A DNA stretch of 64,000 bases from Sabethes cyaneus (GCF_943734655.1 NC_071354.1:145304642-145368641); one strand, 5' to 3'; positions 34,927-47,255 are shown, counted from the first letter of the stretch. The notes: generated by a model from the sequence alone, not told the origin. Program-made: numbers and translations.

Positions 34927-35018
34927 AATCTATTGCTAGATGTCAAAACAAGGTGGTGTTGCTGCGATCGGTAATGCGTTACGATAGGGATTACATTTAG
35001 AGCCATCTGTTAGCAAGT
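34855..35018 (+). repeat. 164-bp direct repeat, left copy
   Basis: From CTCGAGTGCACG to GTTAGCAAGT. It is repeated at 36766-36901 plus 37366-37390 with five visible differences, all transitions (about 97% identity). The left copy is continuous with upstream RTE frame, and the right copy with downstream unique DNA. Confidence 0.9.
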
Positions 35019-36765
35019 AGGGGAAGGGCGGTAAAGACGGACACCTTAAGGTAAAGACTCAATATCTACTCAAATATAACTGTATTGATCCCAATTTTCG
35101 TATAAACTGAACCTTTAAGTCTCTGTCTAATAAAGTTCCAACGTGTGCTGGAAAATTTCTTTCAAAATTTATGCATTTTTTAATATTATAAACATCATGT
35201 ATAAATCAGAGTTTCTGGGCATGGGCGGGAAAGACGGACACTTGATATGGGAAAGACGGACACTCGCAAAAAGGTGTCACGCGTCGTTGAATTATCAGTA
35301 TTAAGAAAAATTAACATATTTCATAATGTATTTAGGAAAGAATTGGTTTGGGAAACCCCCTTCCCGATCCCCCCTTTGAGCGAGAAAATAGAATGGTTCC
35401 CTTCAATATTTTAATTGGTGACGAATTAATCGTTTCTAAAACTTGGCCTATTCCAACTGTTATATGACTTCTGACTACTTTTACATATATAATATGTAAG
35501 TATTTGCAATGTTAAATCGTTGTTGGCTAAAATGGGTTCAAAATCTGTGTGTCCGTCTTTCCCTACCGTTGAGTGTCCGTCTTTCCCGACTTGGATACCA
35601 TTTTTTCAAACTTCAATAACGTTTTACTGAATATTCAAAAATTCACTAGGTTTCCAATGGATATTGAGTGAAAGATCAAACTAACGCAATGTCGTCGGTT
35701 TAGCATGAATATGTTGTTTTTTAACGATTTACCAGCTATTTTCTTCACGCACAAAATTACATCAGTTAGCATATATACGCATTTTTTCTTTGTTTTGTTT
35801 ATAAATTTGTCAGCTACGCTGCTAAAAATCGGCAGTTTAGTTCAAAAGTGTTAATTCAATCTATAGAAACATTTCCCATCATTGATTTGCTTCAAAAAAT
35901 TATTGTTTATGAAATATGACAAGTGTCCGTCTTTCCCGCAGTGTCCGTCTTTACCTACCCCGTAACATAGTGACAGATATTAATAGTTTCCCATAACACC
36001 CGCCAGTGTCAAAAATGTCGCGACGATCGTTTCTACGTGCTGGCCAAAATTGACGCACCTTCGATTTCCAAAGGAAATGTTAATTTTTGTTACGTTAAAT
36101 GTGAACGCAAAAAGCTGTCTGGACAACGATTTGAAAAGTGCGTATTGATTATTTCAGCATTGTTTCATGTTTTCGGTAAAACTGTTTGAATTCTTGGTGG
36201 GTTGTTTGATTGATTTGTTTACAAGATAAAAAGCGGTATTTATTACAAGATTGTCACTCTTGTGTACGAGTTGTCTGCTCTAAAGTATTTAAATATAACC
36301 TGTTTCATTGAAAGTTATCCGCTGCGCAATTCAAAATGAAATGCTCTTTTATGATTGCTGGATCGATTTTGTCGTTAACAGAACAAGTTAAGCAAAATTC
36401 AAGAGTAAATCCAAGCAATAGAGATCATTGCAGTTGTACAAAAAACACTCTGTTACATGACAGAACCAAATAGAGCATGTTATTATGACAGAACCAGTTA
36501 TGCTGCTATTGTCATTACCACGGAAACGTTTTGATGCTTGACATAATGTTGTCAGTTCGTAAAATACTCTATTGAAATAATAAACCAATTCAGATCTTAT
36601 ATGCACAAGAGATTTTTTGCCAAAACAAATGATAATAAACTCTTTCTTCGATATTTACGCCGCTTTCAAACATCTGTCGTGAACCATGAACCAGCAGTTT
36701 TAGGTACGTTTGATTAGTATGGGAGCTGTCACATTGTTACCGGGTTGGTCTTTACCGCCCTTCCC
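35019..36765. mobile_element. TIR element with repeated GTGTCCGTCTTTCCC motifs, flanked by 164-bp direct repeats
   Basis: The left end AGGGGAAGGGCGGTAAAGAC and the right end GTCTTTACCGCCCTTCCCT match in inverted orientation for about 17 bp. The motif AAAGACGGACAC / GTGTCCGTCTTT occurs about seven times (35030, 35229, 35253, 35550, 35573, 35925, 35941). A second candidate right end, CTTTACCTACCCC followed by GTA, lies at 35947-35963, so this may be a composite. No transposase frame is recognised. Confidence 0.65.
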
Positions 36766-37390
36766 TCGAGTGCACGAAATGATTGGTTTAACGGGGAATG
36801 CCAACAAGCGATTGAGATTGTTGTTTTGAGTTGAAATCCATTGCTAGATGTCAAAACAAGGTGATGTTGCTGCAATCGGTAATGCGTTATGATAGGGATT
36901 ACCGTGTACCCCCGTTGGTATGACCTTCTTTAATCTGAACATTTTTAATCTGTACCCCGGTGGTATGAATGCGTTCACATTAAAAACCGATCAAGCGTCA
37001 CACATAATTGACGTTAAAGTTGACCGGTAAATTAAAAAAAAGCAAAAAATCTTAATGCGTTTCCTCTTGCTCAGGAGCTTTGGCAATATAGCTCATATGC
37101 AACTTACCTCTCTCCAGCACTCAAAATAGACCATTTTAGTCGAAACTGCCGAGCCAATTTCGTCTTATACAAACCGAACCTTTAGAATTCGCGTATGTTT
37201 GAAATGTTTCCAAAACGTTTGTTTTCGTCAAATCAAAACAACAAGTTCATAGGGTGCGCGTCTTGCGCGTGTGTGAAAATGGATAGAGTCACCAAATATT
37301 CAGATTAAAAATGAACTCGCCCAATCTGAACGAGCTGTTTTTCATATTAGCGGGGGTTGAGTGTACATTTAGAGCCATCTGTTAGCAAGT
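36766..37390 (+). repeat. 164-bp direct repeat, right copy, interrupted by a MITE
   Basis: Same sequence as 34855-35018, split at GGGATTA/CATTTAGAG by the MITE at 36902-37363. The left copy serves as the exact empty site. Confidence 0.9.
36902..37363. mobile_element. 462-bp MITE with CCCCCG-containing ends, TA target
   Basis: Left end CCGTGTACCCCCGTTGGTAT, right end ATATTAGCGGGGGTTGAGTG, flanked by TA. The paired copy at about 34990 reads GGGATTACATTTAG without the insert. An internal GTACCCCGGTGGTATGA repeats the end motif. No coding capacity. Confidence 0.8.
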
Positions 37391-40085
37391 TATGGTTGCA
37401 TATTTATATACCTGGTAAACAAAAATTGTAGTACAACCTTATTTCTATCCATTGTCACTGATAAATATTTTGCGGTATCATTACCCGAAAGTGCTCCGAA
37501 TTACATTATTCTTCGAAATTGGATTAATTTCAATAATAGCAATCTTACATTATTGGCAATTACAAATCTTGCCATTACATCAGTACTTTACACTAACACC
37601 GAAAGAGGTCGTACTAGTGACGTGTCATTGTAAAATCAATCCCTTTCAACAATCTTGCTATGAAATCATCGTTTATTCGTTCGAAAATGACCCATTAAAC
37701 CACAGGTTCCAAACAAGTATCGTTTCAAAGGTCCAATCAAATGCGCGTATATCGATCAACCGGTAATAAAGATATTCACCCGCGACTGGCTTCTCCTAAA
37801 TGTGCTAGTCGCTTAACGCAGGAATTTTATGTCGACTTAGCATCCTGGTCCAAGTGGTGGGGAATGTGTGCACAAAAAAAACGATGCACTTTAAAACTCA
37901 TCTTCGTGACAGCTAGTTATGTTGGACATTTGGCCTCCCGCCCCGGTAATTAAGCTTCCCGAGTCTAGACACAGGCGCCTTGATAGAAATTCATAGTACT
38001 TAAAGTGATGACCTCAGGGATGGGCTAGTATGCTATAAAATAAATCAAATATTGAAATGAGACATCCAATGGAACAAGGTATTATTGAGTATGACCAAAA
38101 TGAAGCTTTAATGATTGTGAGAATTTTGGTGAATGATTTTAGCACTAAGCATGTCTAGTCTATTTATTGATAGATACATATAACTTATTATGACAGTTAT
38201 TTTATTTCACATTTATAAAACTGATAAATGGCAATAGGACTAAACAAATTTCATAAAATAATGCGTTAATCTTAAGATACTTTTACAAGGCCACTAATTA
38301 GCTTATTATATCCGCAAAGCTTGTTTAACAATGTTGTTGATGCTGTTAATATTTATGATCAGAATGTTTTATTACGTGTTCATTTTAGTGTTGTGATTGT
38401 AAGGATTGAGAAAGCCCAATATTTTGAACATTGCTAATCCTCAGATATGCGTTTGGAGAATGATTAATTTAAAAATGGTAAATATTTTTTTGACCTTCGG
38501 TTGACCACTTTTTAAAATTAAAAAAAATTCTTATCATCTGCTTTATTGTACGAGTCGAAATGAGCAAATTCTTTATGATGTTCAATCTAAAAGAATCGAT
38601 AAAATTGCTTGTGCTAGGATTGTCAGTTTCCAGCTCAGATATGCGAAGTAAAAGTAACTCTAGACTAATGAGAACAACACCATTGACGCAAGCCTCGTTT
38701 GTCGCTAGATGCTCTGATTTTATTGCATTAAATCAACTGATTTGCGCTCCCTTTGAACTCCACCGATGCGATGGTGCGAAATATTTTGCTACACTTCTCC
38801 AGCTACTGTCAGCATGGAGCCATCAACAGAATACCCACGAAAGGCCGCGATATTAAATTTACCCGTTGGCTTCACCGCGAAGAATACAAATGAGCTCGAC
38901 GGAGTACGCATTTCCTCCGGTTTGCAAATGAACACGGTAGTCATCAACTCGGCAAAGGCTAATAAATTTTATATTCCGGAATCTAAATAAATAATTTTCA
39001 TCGTGAAAGAACCCGGTTGGGTGGTTTTCTTATCGCGGGGAACAATTTTCGCCGATTATTCCTCGCCGACAGTGAGAAAGTGTGCAAAGCTTCAGGCAAA
39101 AAGTCTGTTAAAAGTACCAAGATTGCCGAGTTGCACGCGATACAATTACCGCACACTTTGCGGTCCTTCTTAGGGCTGACGGTAGATTCGGTGTTTCCGT
39201 GTTAAAGAATGAATGTTTTAACTAAATAAAACAATTCAGCAGTTGAAGAATATTAAATATACACTTTTGTTTTGATAGTTTTTCGTCCTTTGAATTTCTG
39301 TTTTTTTTTGGTTTTTGAAACTGTTCTAATCATTTCAGTATAATTCAATGAGCAAGATTATCATGAAGCTAATCCCTTACATTCGCTTTCCCCTCTGGTT
39401 TCACAGTTTCTCTTATGATTAATTGGAGCCATTAATCTTGGAGCTTTATGGAGAAATATAGAGGCAAAATTTATTGCACATTCTTTTGCCTTTGCGAGGG
39501 GCATTTGCTGTAGCGGCCGTTACTGGCAATAGGCAAAGCCGCTTTCCAAAGTGATGGTGGGTGAAAAAAGATCTGACCGAGAACTTTGACTTGGACACTT
39601 GGATGAATTATTTCTCTTTCTTCAAGGGTGCAACATTGTACCCTTTATGTCGCGGCTGACCGCCGAAGTTGCAGATATTTGATAGACGGCGAACGATTTC
39701 AGTCTTCTGAGTTTGCTAAGGAATGGCAAAGTGCGATTTATCAAAACCAATCAAAGCTGACTCGTACGGGGTAAAAATTGCCGTTTCTAAAAAGACGTGG
39801 GAATTTGATTGATTTCTGACGATTGTTTGGCATTATATTGTTGGTATCAATGTAAAGTGTACGATAATTCCAATGGCTATACCTGTATTTTTTCTGCGTA
39901 TTAAGTTACAAGAATGTATTAGATGTTATACATTGTTTACCGACCAGCGGTAAAAACAGTCGTGCTAACAATTGATAAGTTATATTTCTTATCATAATGA
40001 AGGAGTATAAACATTAACTAGAACCAAAGCTTAAATTCTGTACACTTGTTTTTTACGATTCTCATCGTTATCAAATTAGAAAAGA
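37391..40085. other. No gene recognised
   Basis: About 2.7 kb. Frames at 37452-37766 (104 codons), 38560-38856 and 39017-39205 have no motif I know. The 38750-39190 part is less AT-rich than its surroundings and could contain decayed exon or TE sequence, but there is nothing to name it by. Confidence 0.4.
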
Positions 40086-40089
40086 TTAT

Positions 40090-40505
40090 AAATAGGATTG
40101 GCGTGAGGACGGTACTGCTGAATATTATCCGGCATTCTCGCTACGTAGCAAGCACAATGTAGCCTGCCGTGTTCGTTTGAAAACATCCATATCTTCATGC
40201 GTCGGCACCGCGTCTACCAGATTACCGCCAAAAATAAATCGCAAGGTCTTACGCTCAAACTGATAACACCGGCTCGTCGGTTGGTCTCCTTAAGCGTTCA
40301 CGATTCGTGGCTGTAGAGTGACATCCGGGTGTCATCAGCATCTTGTAAAATGTGAATCCAGGAGTAGTGGAAGCTTAGTTGTTTATAGCCGCTATTCGTC
40401 ACTTTGCTTTATGGTTAATATCATTGTCACAAATGTACACAACTGTACAACATGATACAATTGTACCAAGGTAAAGAGAGTCGTCGACCACTCTAGCCGA
40501 TCATT
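40090..40505 (-). pseudogene. RTE LINE thumb/C-terminal scrap
   Basis: Minus-strand blocks: VVDDSLYLGTIVS, an extra stretch, CDNDIN, AAINN, then LYSHESWTLKETNRR (compare LYGHESWTLKEADRR of the LINE at 18438) and further degenerate CYVARMPDNI. Ends at the R1 tail. Heavily decayed. Confidence 0.75.
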
Positions 40506-40739
40506 CTTTTTTTTACGAGTAGAGAAATCTGCTGAGTACCTTAGAAGATATCGTACTAGCAGACACCTGAGAAGACAACTCAGAGTGTGGGGTTGGGTAT
40601 CCCGACCCCCCTAATGGGGCGTGAGGAAACAGACCCACTAAAACCCTATTCGAGTCTCCAGCCTCAATACCCCTTGGTACCACCTTATCGCTATTACTTC
40701 AGGGAGGGGCTATTGTGCTTAACGCACTCTCTTAGATAA

Positions 40740-41103
40740 CTACTGGACTATGGTAGTTAGGCTGTTTATTCGCCGTTGATCGGCCGTTGATAGCTCAAGT
40801 ACAATCTGGGTAGCAGCCGCATTGACCGCTACCCAGAGGTCCGAGCTGGAACACATCCTTTGGACTAAGTTATCCGGAGTAGTGTCCTGTCCGTTCACTG
40901 CCATCATGTTGCTTCTAGCGCCCGCAAAACGAGGGTATATAAAGAAAGCATGTTCTGCAGTTTCCTCAACATCCACGCATTCGGTAAACGCGGGGGACTC
41001 CGCATGCCCAAACTTGTGCAGTTACTGTCTAAAACAACCATACCCTGACAGGATCTGTGTCAGGTGGAAGTTGACTTCGCCGTGGCGCCTGTTGACCCAC
41101 CCG
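40740..41103 (-). pseudogene. R1 C-terminal Cys/His region, decayed
   Basis: Minus frame downstream of the MITE: GGWVNRRHGEVNFHLTQILS, GYGCFRQ, a stop, LHKFGHAESP, ECVDVEETAEHAFFIYPRF, MMAVNGQDTTPDNLVQRM, LWVAVNAAATQIVLEL. R1 elements normally carry a zinc-knuckle (C-C-H-C) here. At least two Cys positions are replaced (PAFTEC, IYPRF), and a stop follows GCFRQ. Confidence 0.8.
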
Positions 41104-41212
41104 CCCAAGTAACAATGTGAGTTTTATTGTACTCTTATGGTGGTCTTCAAGATCAATTTTGGTCGTAAATGCCATCATAAGAGTGTAATAAAACCCAAAT
41201 TGTTACATGGGC
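41104..41212. mobile_element. ~110-bp hairpin MITE, copy 2
   Basis: CCCAAGTAACAATGTGAG...TTTTATTGTACTCTTATGG pairs with CCATCATAAGAGTGTAATAA...ATTGTTACATGGGC. Nearly perfect stem with a short loop. Same family as 5425-5534. Interrupts the R1 coding region between residues equal to IRP and GGWVNR. Confidence 0.85.
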
Positions 41213-42518
41213 GGATAGTTCCGGTATAAGTCGATGTGTCCAACGGCCTTTTGTGCGAATCAGACCATGCCCGTTGCCATGTGGTCATCGAGGCCGGTCT
41301 TGTGGTACTCCGTATGCTTCTAGTTCCACGTTGGTTGATGCACTCTACGTCCTCGCTGATGATGATGCCAATAGGCATCATACCCGCTAAGACGCAAATT
41401 GCGTCATGTGAAACTGTGCGATACGCACTTGCCACTCTCAAGCACATGAGACGATAGGTACTTTCCAGCTTACCTAGGTAGCTTTTGGTTCCTAACGCCG
41501 ATGACCACATCAGCCCGCCATACCTAAGGATGGACTGGACCACACTGGCTAATAGCCTTCGCTTGCTGCCATATACCGCAGAGCTATTAGACATCATACG
41601 AGACATTGCCGAAATAGCTGTGGAAGTCCTCTTGCAGGCATAGTCGACGTGGTTCCCGAACTTGAGCTTATCGTCGACCATGACTCCCAGGAGTTTTAAC
41701 GACCGCGTTGACGAAATAGTGCAATCCCCGACGCTGATCTCTGCTTGCTGCACCGACTTGCGGTTGTTCACCACGATAACCGCCGTTTTGTGATGCGCTT
41801 GCTCCAGTTTCCTAGAGCGCATCCAATCTTCAACAATGCTTATAGAGTGGGCAGCCGTCAACTCAACCTTTCTGATAGATTCACCGTAGACTTCCAAGGT
41901 GATGTCGTCCGCAAAGCCGACAATCACCACCCTTACCGAGAACTTTAGCTTCAACACCACGTCATACATGACGTTCCACAACACCGGGCCTAGTATGGAA
42001 CCTTGCGCAACCTCTGCGGGGATTGGAATGCACTTCTGACCCTCCACCGTGTTGTAGCATAGCACACGATTCTGGAAATAATTTTCCAGAATCCTGTACA
42101 GCGACACTGCCACTTGGTCGTTCCGAAACGAGTTGGGTATGGAGTCCCAACTAGCGCTATTAAACGCATTTCCCACGTCGAGCGTGACAACTACGCAATA
42201 GCGGATACCCGTCCTCTTATGCTGGATTGCCACTTCGGCTGTCTTAGTGACATACAAGATGGCATCCACCGTAGATTTGCCTTTACGGAAGCCGAATTGG
42301 TTCCTTGACAGACCGTTTGTACCCTCTGTGTACTGTACGAGTCTGTTAAGAATAACCCTTTCCAGCACCTTGCCGACAATATCGAGCAGACAGATCGGTT
42401 TATATGACGAGGGGATACCCGGAGGTTTTCCCGGCTTCGGCAATAGAACCAGATTCTGTTGCTTCCATCTGTCCGGAAAGTGGTCATCTTCAAGGCATCC
42501 AGGCAACCGATCACTCTT
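41175..42518 (-). pseudogene. R1-type reverse transcriptase
   Basis: Open for 443 codons (41175-42506) with no stop. Order: FPDRWKQQNLVLLPKPGKPP, CLLDIVGKVLERVILNRL, QFGFRKGKSTVDAI, VTLDVGNAFNSASWDSI (motif A; family usually has VKNAFNSA), PAEVAQGSILGPVLWNVMYD (motif B), IVGFADDITLEVYGES (motif C, FADD catalytic pair), SLKLLGVMVDDKLKF, ILRYGGLMWSSAL, and a C-terminal helical region. The N-terminal ORF1, endonuclease and RT start are missing. The frame ends where the MITE enters at 41212, shifted shortly before. Long openness suggests a fairly recent copy. Confidence 0.85.
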
Positions 42519-42689
42519 GCATCACTGTTGTGTTGTATTGACACTTTCCTTTGTTCTCGCTATTTATTTTTAATTTTTGCTATCATATTACGCTGCATAC
42601 TCTCCAAAACGATACATCATTATCTGCAATTTGATATAATTCTGTAGTTCACGTCATGAACGTCTCATCATACACCTATTCTAAAAACC

Positions 42690-43257
42690 GGAAACGCCCA
42701 CGACGTTGAAAATTGCGGACCGATTTCGATTCTCTGTTGTCCTACAAAAACTCAGTAGCATGGCTTCATGAAAAATCGCTCTACTACCACAAATCTTATG
42801 ACATACACTAGCGTGCTCAACTGGAGTTTGGAGAAAGGATATCACGTGGACAGTATTTACGTAGATTTACCCAAAGCGTTTGACAAACTGCCCCACGTAC
42901 TAATACTGATGAGAAAGTTTGAAAAGCTTGGTTTTCCTCACTGGCTCACCTTGTGGTTGAAGTCATATTTAATTAATAGGTCAGCCGTTGTGAAATTGGG
43001 ATCAGTTGAGTCGGCTTACTTTTCAACACCATCCGGCGTGCCACAAAGTAGTCATCTCGGTCCTCTAATTTCCATCTTGCTTGTGAATGACTTGAGTCAC
43101 CGAATTAACACGCATCATCTTATGTACGCCGACGACTTGAAGATATACTGAACCATCATTTCGTTAGTTGATTGCATTGTTTTACAGCAAGACATGTACA
43201 ACGTAGTCAGTTGGTGTGTAGTTAATGGAATGGAGATTTACGCAACGAAGTGCAAGG
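42690..43257 (+). pseudogene. CR1/L2-like LINE RT fragment, split at 43258
   Basis: Blocks: QHGFMKNRSTTTNLM (after a stop), YHVDSIYVDLPKAFDKLPH (motif A), LEKLGFPHWLTLWLKSYL-type region, GSVESAYFSTPSGVPQSSHL (motif B, SGVPQGSHLGP in intact relatives), HHLMYADDLKIY (motif C, YADD), a TGA, then VVSWCVVNGMEIYATKCK. The frame stops at KCKV| exactly where a 4.5-kb TA element enters and resumes as ISFTRA at 47817. The main frame is 127 codons (42768-43151). The clade call rests on motif style. Confidence 0.8.
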
Positions 43258-44149
43258 TAGGGTAGAGGATCCATATTTCGCCAGGAGCCATATTTCGCCA
43301 GTTTGATGAATCCAAAGCTTCTTTGCATATTTTTGGTCGACTTAAAAGAAATTATTTGACGAATTGGTAAAATTAAGGGCATGTACTACCAAAAATAGTT
43401 AATACCTTTGGCTTGTTATTAATTTATCATGTATTAATTACAATTTGAAAATACCATCTCATACTAAGGGCACTTTAAACTTTGGATAATTTTGAGAAAT
43501 TCATCAAAATTGAAGTGGCGAAATATGGTATCCATTTTTAGTCATGGATCCAAATTTCGCCACTTGATTTTTTTTTAAACCGTTTTCGTTGTATGGTCTC
43601 TAGTTATGTCATTTCCTTTAAAAAATTGCAGAACATAAATCCAATCCAATAAAAAAAAGTTAGTTAATTAAATATCGACCATTTATCTTGAATATTACAG
43701 TTTCGTTAACGGTACAAAGTTTTAAAACTGGATTACGAGTTTTTTTACTTCATCAGTTGGATTTCAGTGCCATTGACTCCACGAAATTCATTGCTATTCA
43801 ATGCCAAAGGGACGACAAGTGGATTATTGTTGTGGAATCTTCGGGAAAACAAAACATGTTTTTAAAATTAAACGAAGTGTTTCACAGAGAAAATCGTGTT
43901 TGAATAAAGTGTAATTAAAGTCGGCGAAGTTTGTAACAGAAAATTTAATGGCGAATTCAAGATTTTGCTGAGTTTGCCGATCGCCGAAATTTGAAGTATA
44001 ATTGGAAATAACAAAAAGAAAAAGATATAATTTTGTCTGTATGCCATTCTTAACCAGAATCACTTGACACATTTTATGCTTCCCGCAATATATAAAATAA
44101 AAACAAATTAATATTACCATTTAGTTAACATGTTTTCGAAGGATAATTA

Positions 44150-44346
44150 GGGGGAAGTCCTGTATGGCCGGACACTGGCAATTTCTCAAAAACAAAAAAT
44201 GATGAAAATATTTGAAAAGAATGGAACAATAGTACTTAAACGGTGCTATTGGCCTATTCTTTACAAATATTTTTATCATTCCTTGTTTTTGAGAAATCGC
44301 TAGTGTCCGGGTATAGAGGCCTGTCCGGCCATACAGGACTTCCCCC
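44150..44346. mobile_element. 197-bp hairpin MITE, TA target
   Basis: GGGGGAAGTCCTGTATGGCC and its reverse complement at the other end, flanked by TA. The stem continues inward through GGACACT and TTTCTCAAAAACAA. The right side holds a partial extra GTCCGGGTATAGAGGCCT segment. Confidence 0.88.
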
Positions 44347-44436
44347 TAATACAATTTGACAATTTGACAGAAAATATTGGTAGAATAACTTTTTGCTTAA
44401 GTAGATTCAAGGTACTTTGATTCTTAATATTTTTAC

Positions 44437-46480
44437 CTTTGTTATACTATAACAAAGGTTTAGGAATTGGTCGAAAAACACGAAATTGATCCGAGGCCCG
44501 GAGGGCCGAACCACATATACCAATCGACAGGGTTCGACAAACTGAGCAATGTCTGTGTGTGTGTGTGTGTGTGTATGTGTGTATGTATGTGCGGGGCGCA
44601 ACTTTTCTATCGCCTGTTTCTCGGAGATGGCTGAACCGATTTGTTCGCTATTACTTTTGTTTGAAAGGTATTATTGCCTAGTATATCACTATTGAATTGT
44701 TTCGAGGTCCGACATTTCGTTTAAAAGTTATAAGTAAAAAAGTAAAAATTACGTGACACGATTTTCTCCGTACCCAAATGACCGATTTCAACGATCTTGG
44801 TATCGAATGAAAGCTCTTATTAACACTAAATTTTTCGGATAAATTTTATTGAAAACAAACAATCAGTTTAAAAGTTATGCTTAAAAAACCTGTTTTGACA
44901 AGGTAATAATTATCGCCTGTTTCTTAGAAATGACTAAAGCGATTTAGACGCTATTAGTCTCATTTGACAGGTAACATAACCTAATAGATCACTATTGATT
45001 TGTTTTTTGATTGGACGTTTAATTTGAGAGTTATGATCAATTGAATACAACACATTAAAATTTACAATAATTTATAACGATTTCATCTAAGATGATTTAT
45101 CTAGTTTGAATTATTTTGGCATCAAATTAGAGATTTTAATGCTACAAATATATCTGCAAAATTTCAGAAGAATCGGTTTTGCCGATCAAAAGATATTAAC
45201 CCTCCAACACTCGCGCCGACTTTTGTAATTCGGTTACTCGTGCGCACAATGGTCCAAAGCCAAAAAGACATGCGCATTAGAATTTTGACTGGGAAAACTT
45301 GGTTTTAGGTTTATGGAACCTTCGGAAGAATTTCTTGAAATTGAAAGTTCTATCGTCTGGTGCAATTTAAATTTTGATTAATCCCCCTATAAGTGAAATA
45401 AAAAAATTATTTTTCTTCAGTTTCAATATAACACATTGATGTGTTCTGCAAAGTTTTAGAACATATTATTACAAGAAATTTTGTTGAATACAGTAACCTT
45501 CTATCTATTAAGCGAAGAGAGAAAAATCTTATTCATTGTATATGAATTTGTAAGATCAGTTTTTTCTATTTTAGCTCTTTTTGTAATTGTTGCATTCCTT
45601 TTTCATGTATTACAAAATTGTATAAAAAGTAAAAATACACAACTTTGATTAATATACCTCTATGTTTGTTTGTTTAGGTACTGTAGAACTTTGATTAAAA
45701 AAAGCCTTAATTTTGACCCCGAATGACTTGACTACCAACAGATACATTTTAAACATTTTATATTTGCTAATAATGTTGCTGCATACATACACCATTTTTA
45801 CATATGAAGAAACGAGAGAAACTTCCAGGGCCAATCGCGGTACAACTCACATGCTGATTGCTTCGTTTCTGTGATGTCAGTTTATGCTGATCTATTTGCC
45901 CAACAATTTAAAGTATTAATGCATAATTATGACATTTTGCTCATAACGAGGTAATTGAAAAACATACGTTAGTTAAGCAGAGATTTGTAACTTTATAACA
46001 ATATGGCAAACCTACACGTGTTGTACAAAATGCAACAGCGTGAGTAATCGAAGGTTAATAGAAATTGATGAAATTTATTCAAGAAAACTTTATTGATGTC
46101 AATAAAAAATAATGGCGTTACAGAAATTTATGCGTAGTTCAAAAACCTATGAACTAGACTTTTACTACGCAATGTATATGTTAAAGAATAATATTTCCTC
46201 TTATAACTTGCTTTTACTTGCACTTACTCAAATTAGAAACAACCAGCTTACCCTTACTCAGTAATTTCATGAAAAAAGGATCTATCAAAATTTATAGGTG
46301 CTGCTATTTTGTTCAAATTTTGTAAACTTATTAAATTTCCAAAAATTTAATGAAAACCAACGCACCACGCAACGTTAACCAATAGATAAATTATGTTTCG
46401 AAGACGTGTCGATTTCTATCTCAAATAGCAAGTAAGACCGTATAACAAAGGTTCCTTTCACCACTAGGTGGATTAAATCG
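44437..46480. repeat. Probable repeat element with AACAAAGGTT at both ends
   Basis: TTTGTTATA-CTATAACAAAGGTTT at about 44438-44461 and TATAACAAAGGTTCCTTTCA at about 46440 bracket AT-rich DNA with reiterated CGCCTGTTTCT(C/T)(G/A)GA and AACCGATTT phrases. Boundaries are uncertain. Confidence 0.4.
44551..44592 (+). repeat. (GT)n / GTAT microsatellite
   Basis: About 13 GT units followed by GTATGT variants. Confidence 0.9.
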
Positions 46481-46529
46481 GGTTTTTAATTTATGAATTG
46501 TCTACACCAAATTTGGGGGATTTCCCGAA

Positions 46530-47255
46530 CATCTTTTCTATTTTCATAATATCTATAGATAATGGCCATATGTCTTATGGCCCGGAATTATTCCGGAGTT
46601 CCTTGGGGGGCATGGCTTTTTTAGATAAAGTTGCCAAATATTAAATTTTTTTAAAATCTGTTGATTTTTGTAAATATATCATCGACTGTGGACATATCAG
46701 TTACTTTGTCCCAGTTACGAGCCATGGTGCGCACCATCCGGATCCGAGGGGAGACTATGAATCCGCAACCGGTTCCTATAAAGAGAATTTTCAGCATCAG
46801 TAATATATGTCGTGTCGCATATCAAAAAACATCAGCACTCGACAAAATAGCGATTGTCAATCATCTCATGTCTCTCAGAAGCCAGGTCCTTCGAAATCCG
46901 TTCCGTGTTTGAATCAGAAAAACACCCTCCCCGGGGCCGGAACCGGTCACATGGCCTCTGAGAGACATGAAATGATTGCCAACCGCTATTTTGTCGAATG
47001 CTTATGTTTTTTTGATATGCGACACGACATACTTTACTGACGCTGAAATGTCCCTTTCCTCGTAACTGCGGCAAAGTAACTGATATATCCACAGTCGATA
47101 TAGTTTCAAAAATCAACAGATTTCGAACAAATTTTAAATATTTGGCATCTTCATCTAAAAAAAGCCATGTTACGGCCACCCCAGGGAACTCCGGAATAAC
47201 GCCGGGGTCATAAGACATATGGCCATTATCTATAGATATTATGAAAATAGGTATG
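46530..47255. repeat. ~725-bp palindrome, arms ~350 bp
   Basis: CATAATATCTATAGATAATG...GGCCATATGTCTTATGG at 46546 pairs with CATAAGACATATGGCC...CATTATCTATAGATATTATG ending at 47238. Pairing continues inward (GTCGTGTCGCATATCAAAAA, CATGTCTCTCAGA) almost to the centre at about 46905-46950. Probably a foldback element nested in the TA element. Confidence 0.85.

Larger units (their letters stand above)
40506..42518 (-). mobile_element. 5'-truncated R1-type LINE with poly(A) tail
   Basis: Minus strand: begins inside RT at about 42518 and runs through C-terminal Cys/His region (about 41000-40740) and a 3' UTR (about 40740-40516), ending in an (A)8 run at about 40508-40515. 5' truncation is the usual product of incomplete target-primed reverse transcription. 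It carries a hairpin MITE at 41104-41212. Confidence 0.85.

Noticed and set aside
37452..37766. 104-codon hydrophobic frame
   Set aside because: AT-rich DNA gives such Leu/Ile-rich frames by chance; no homology is recognisable.
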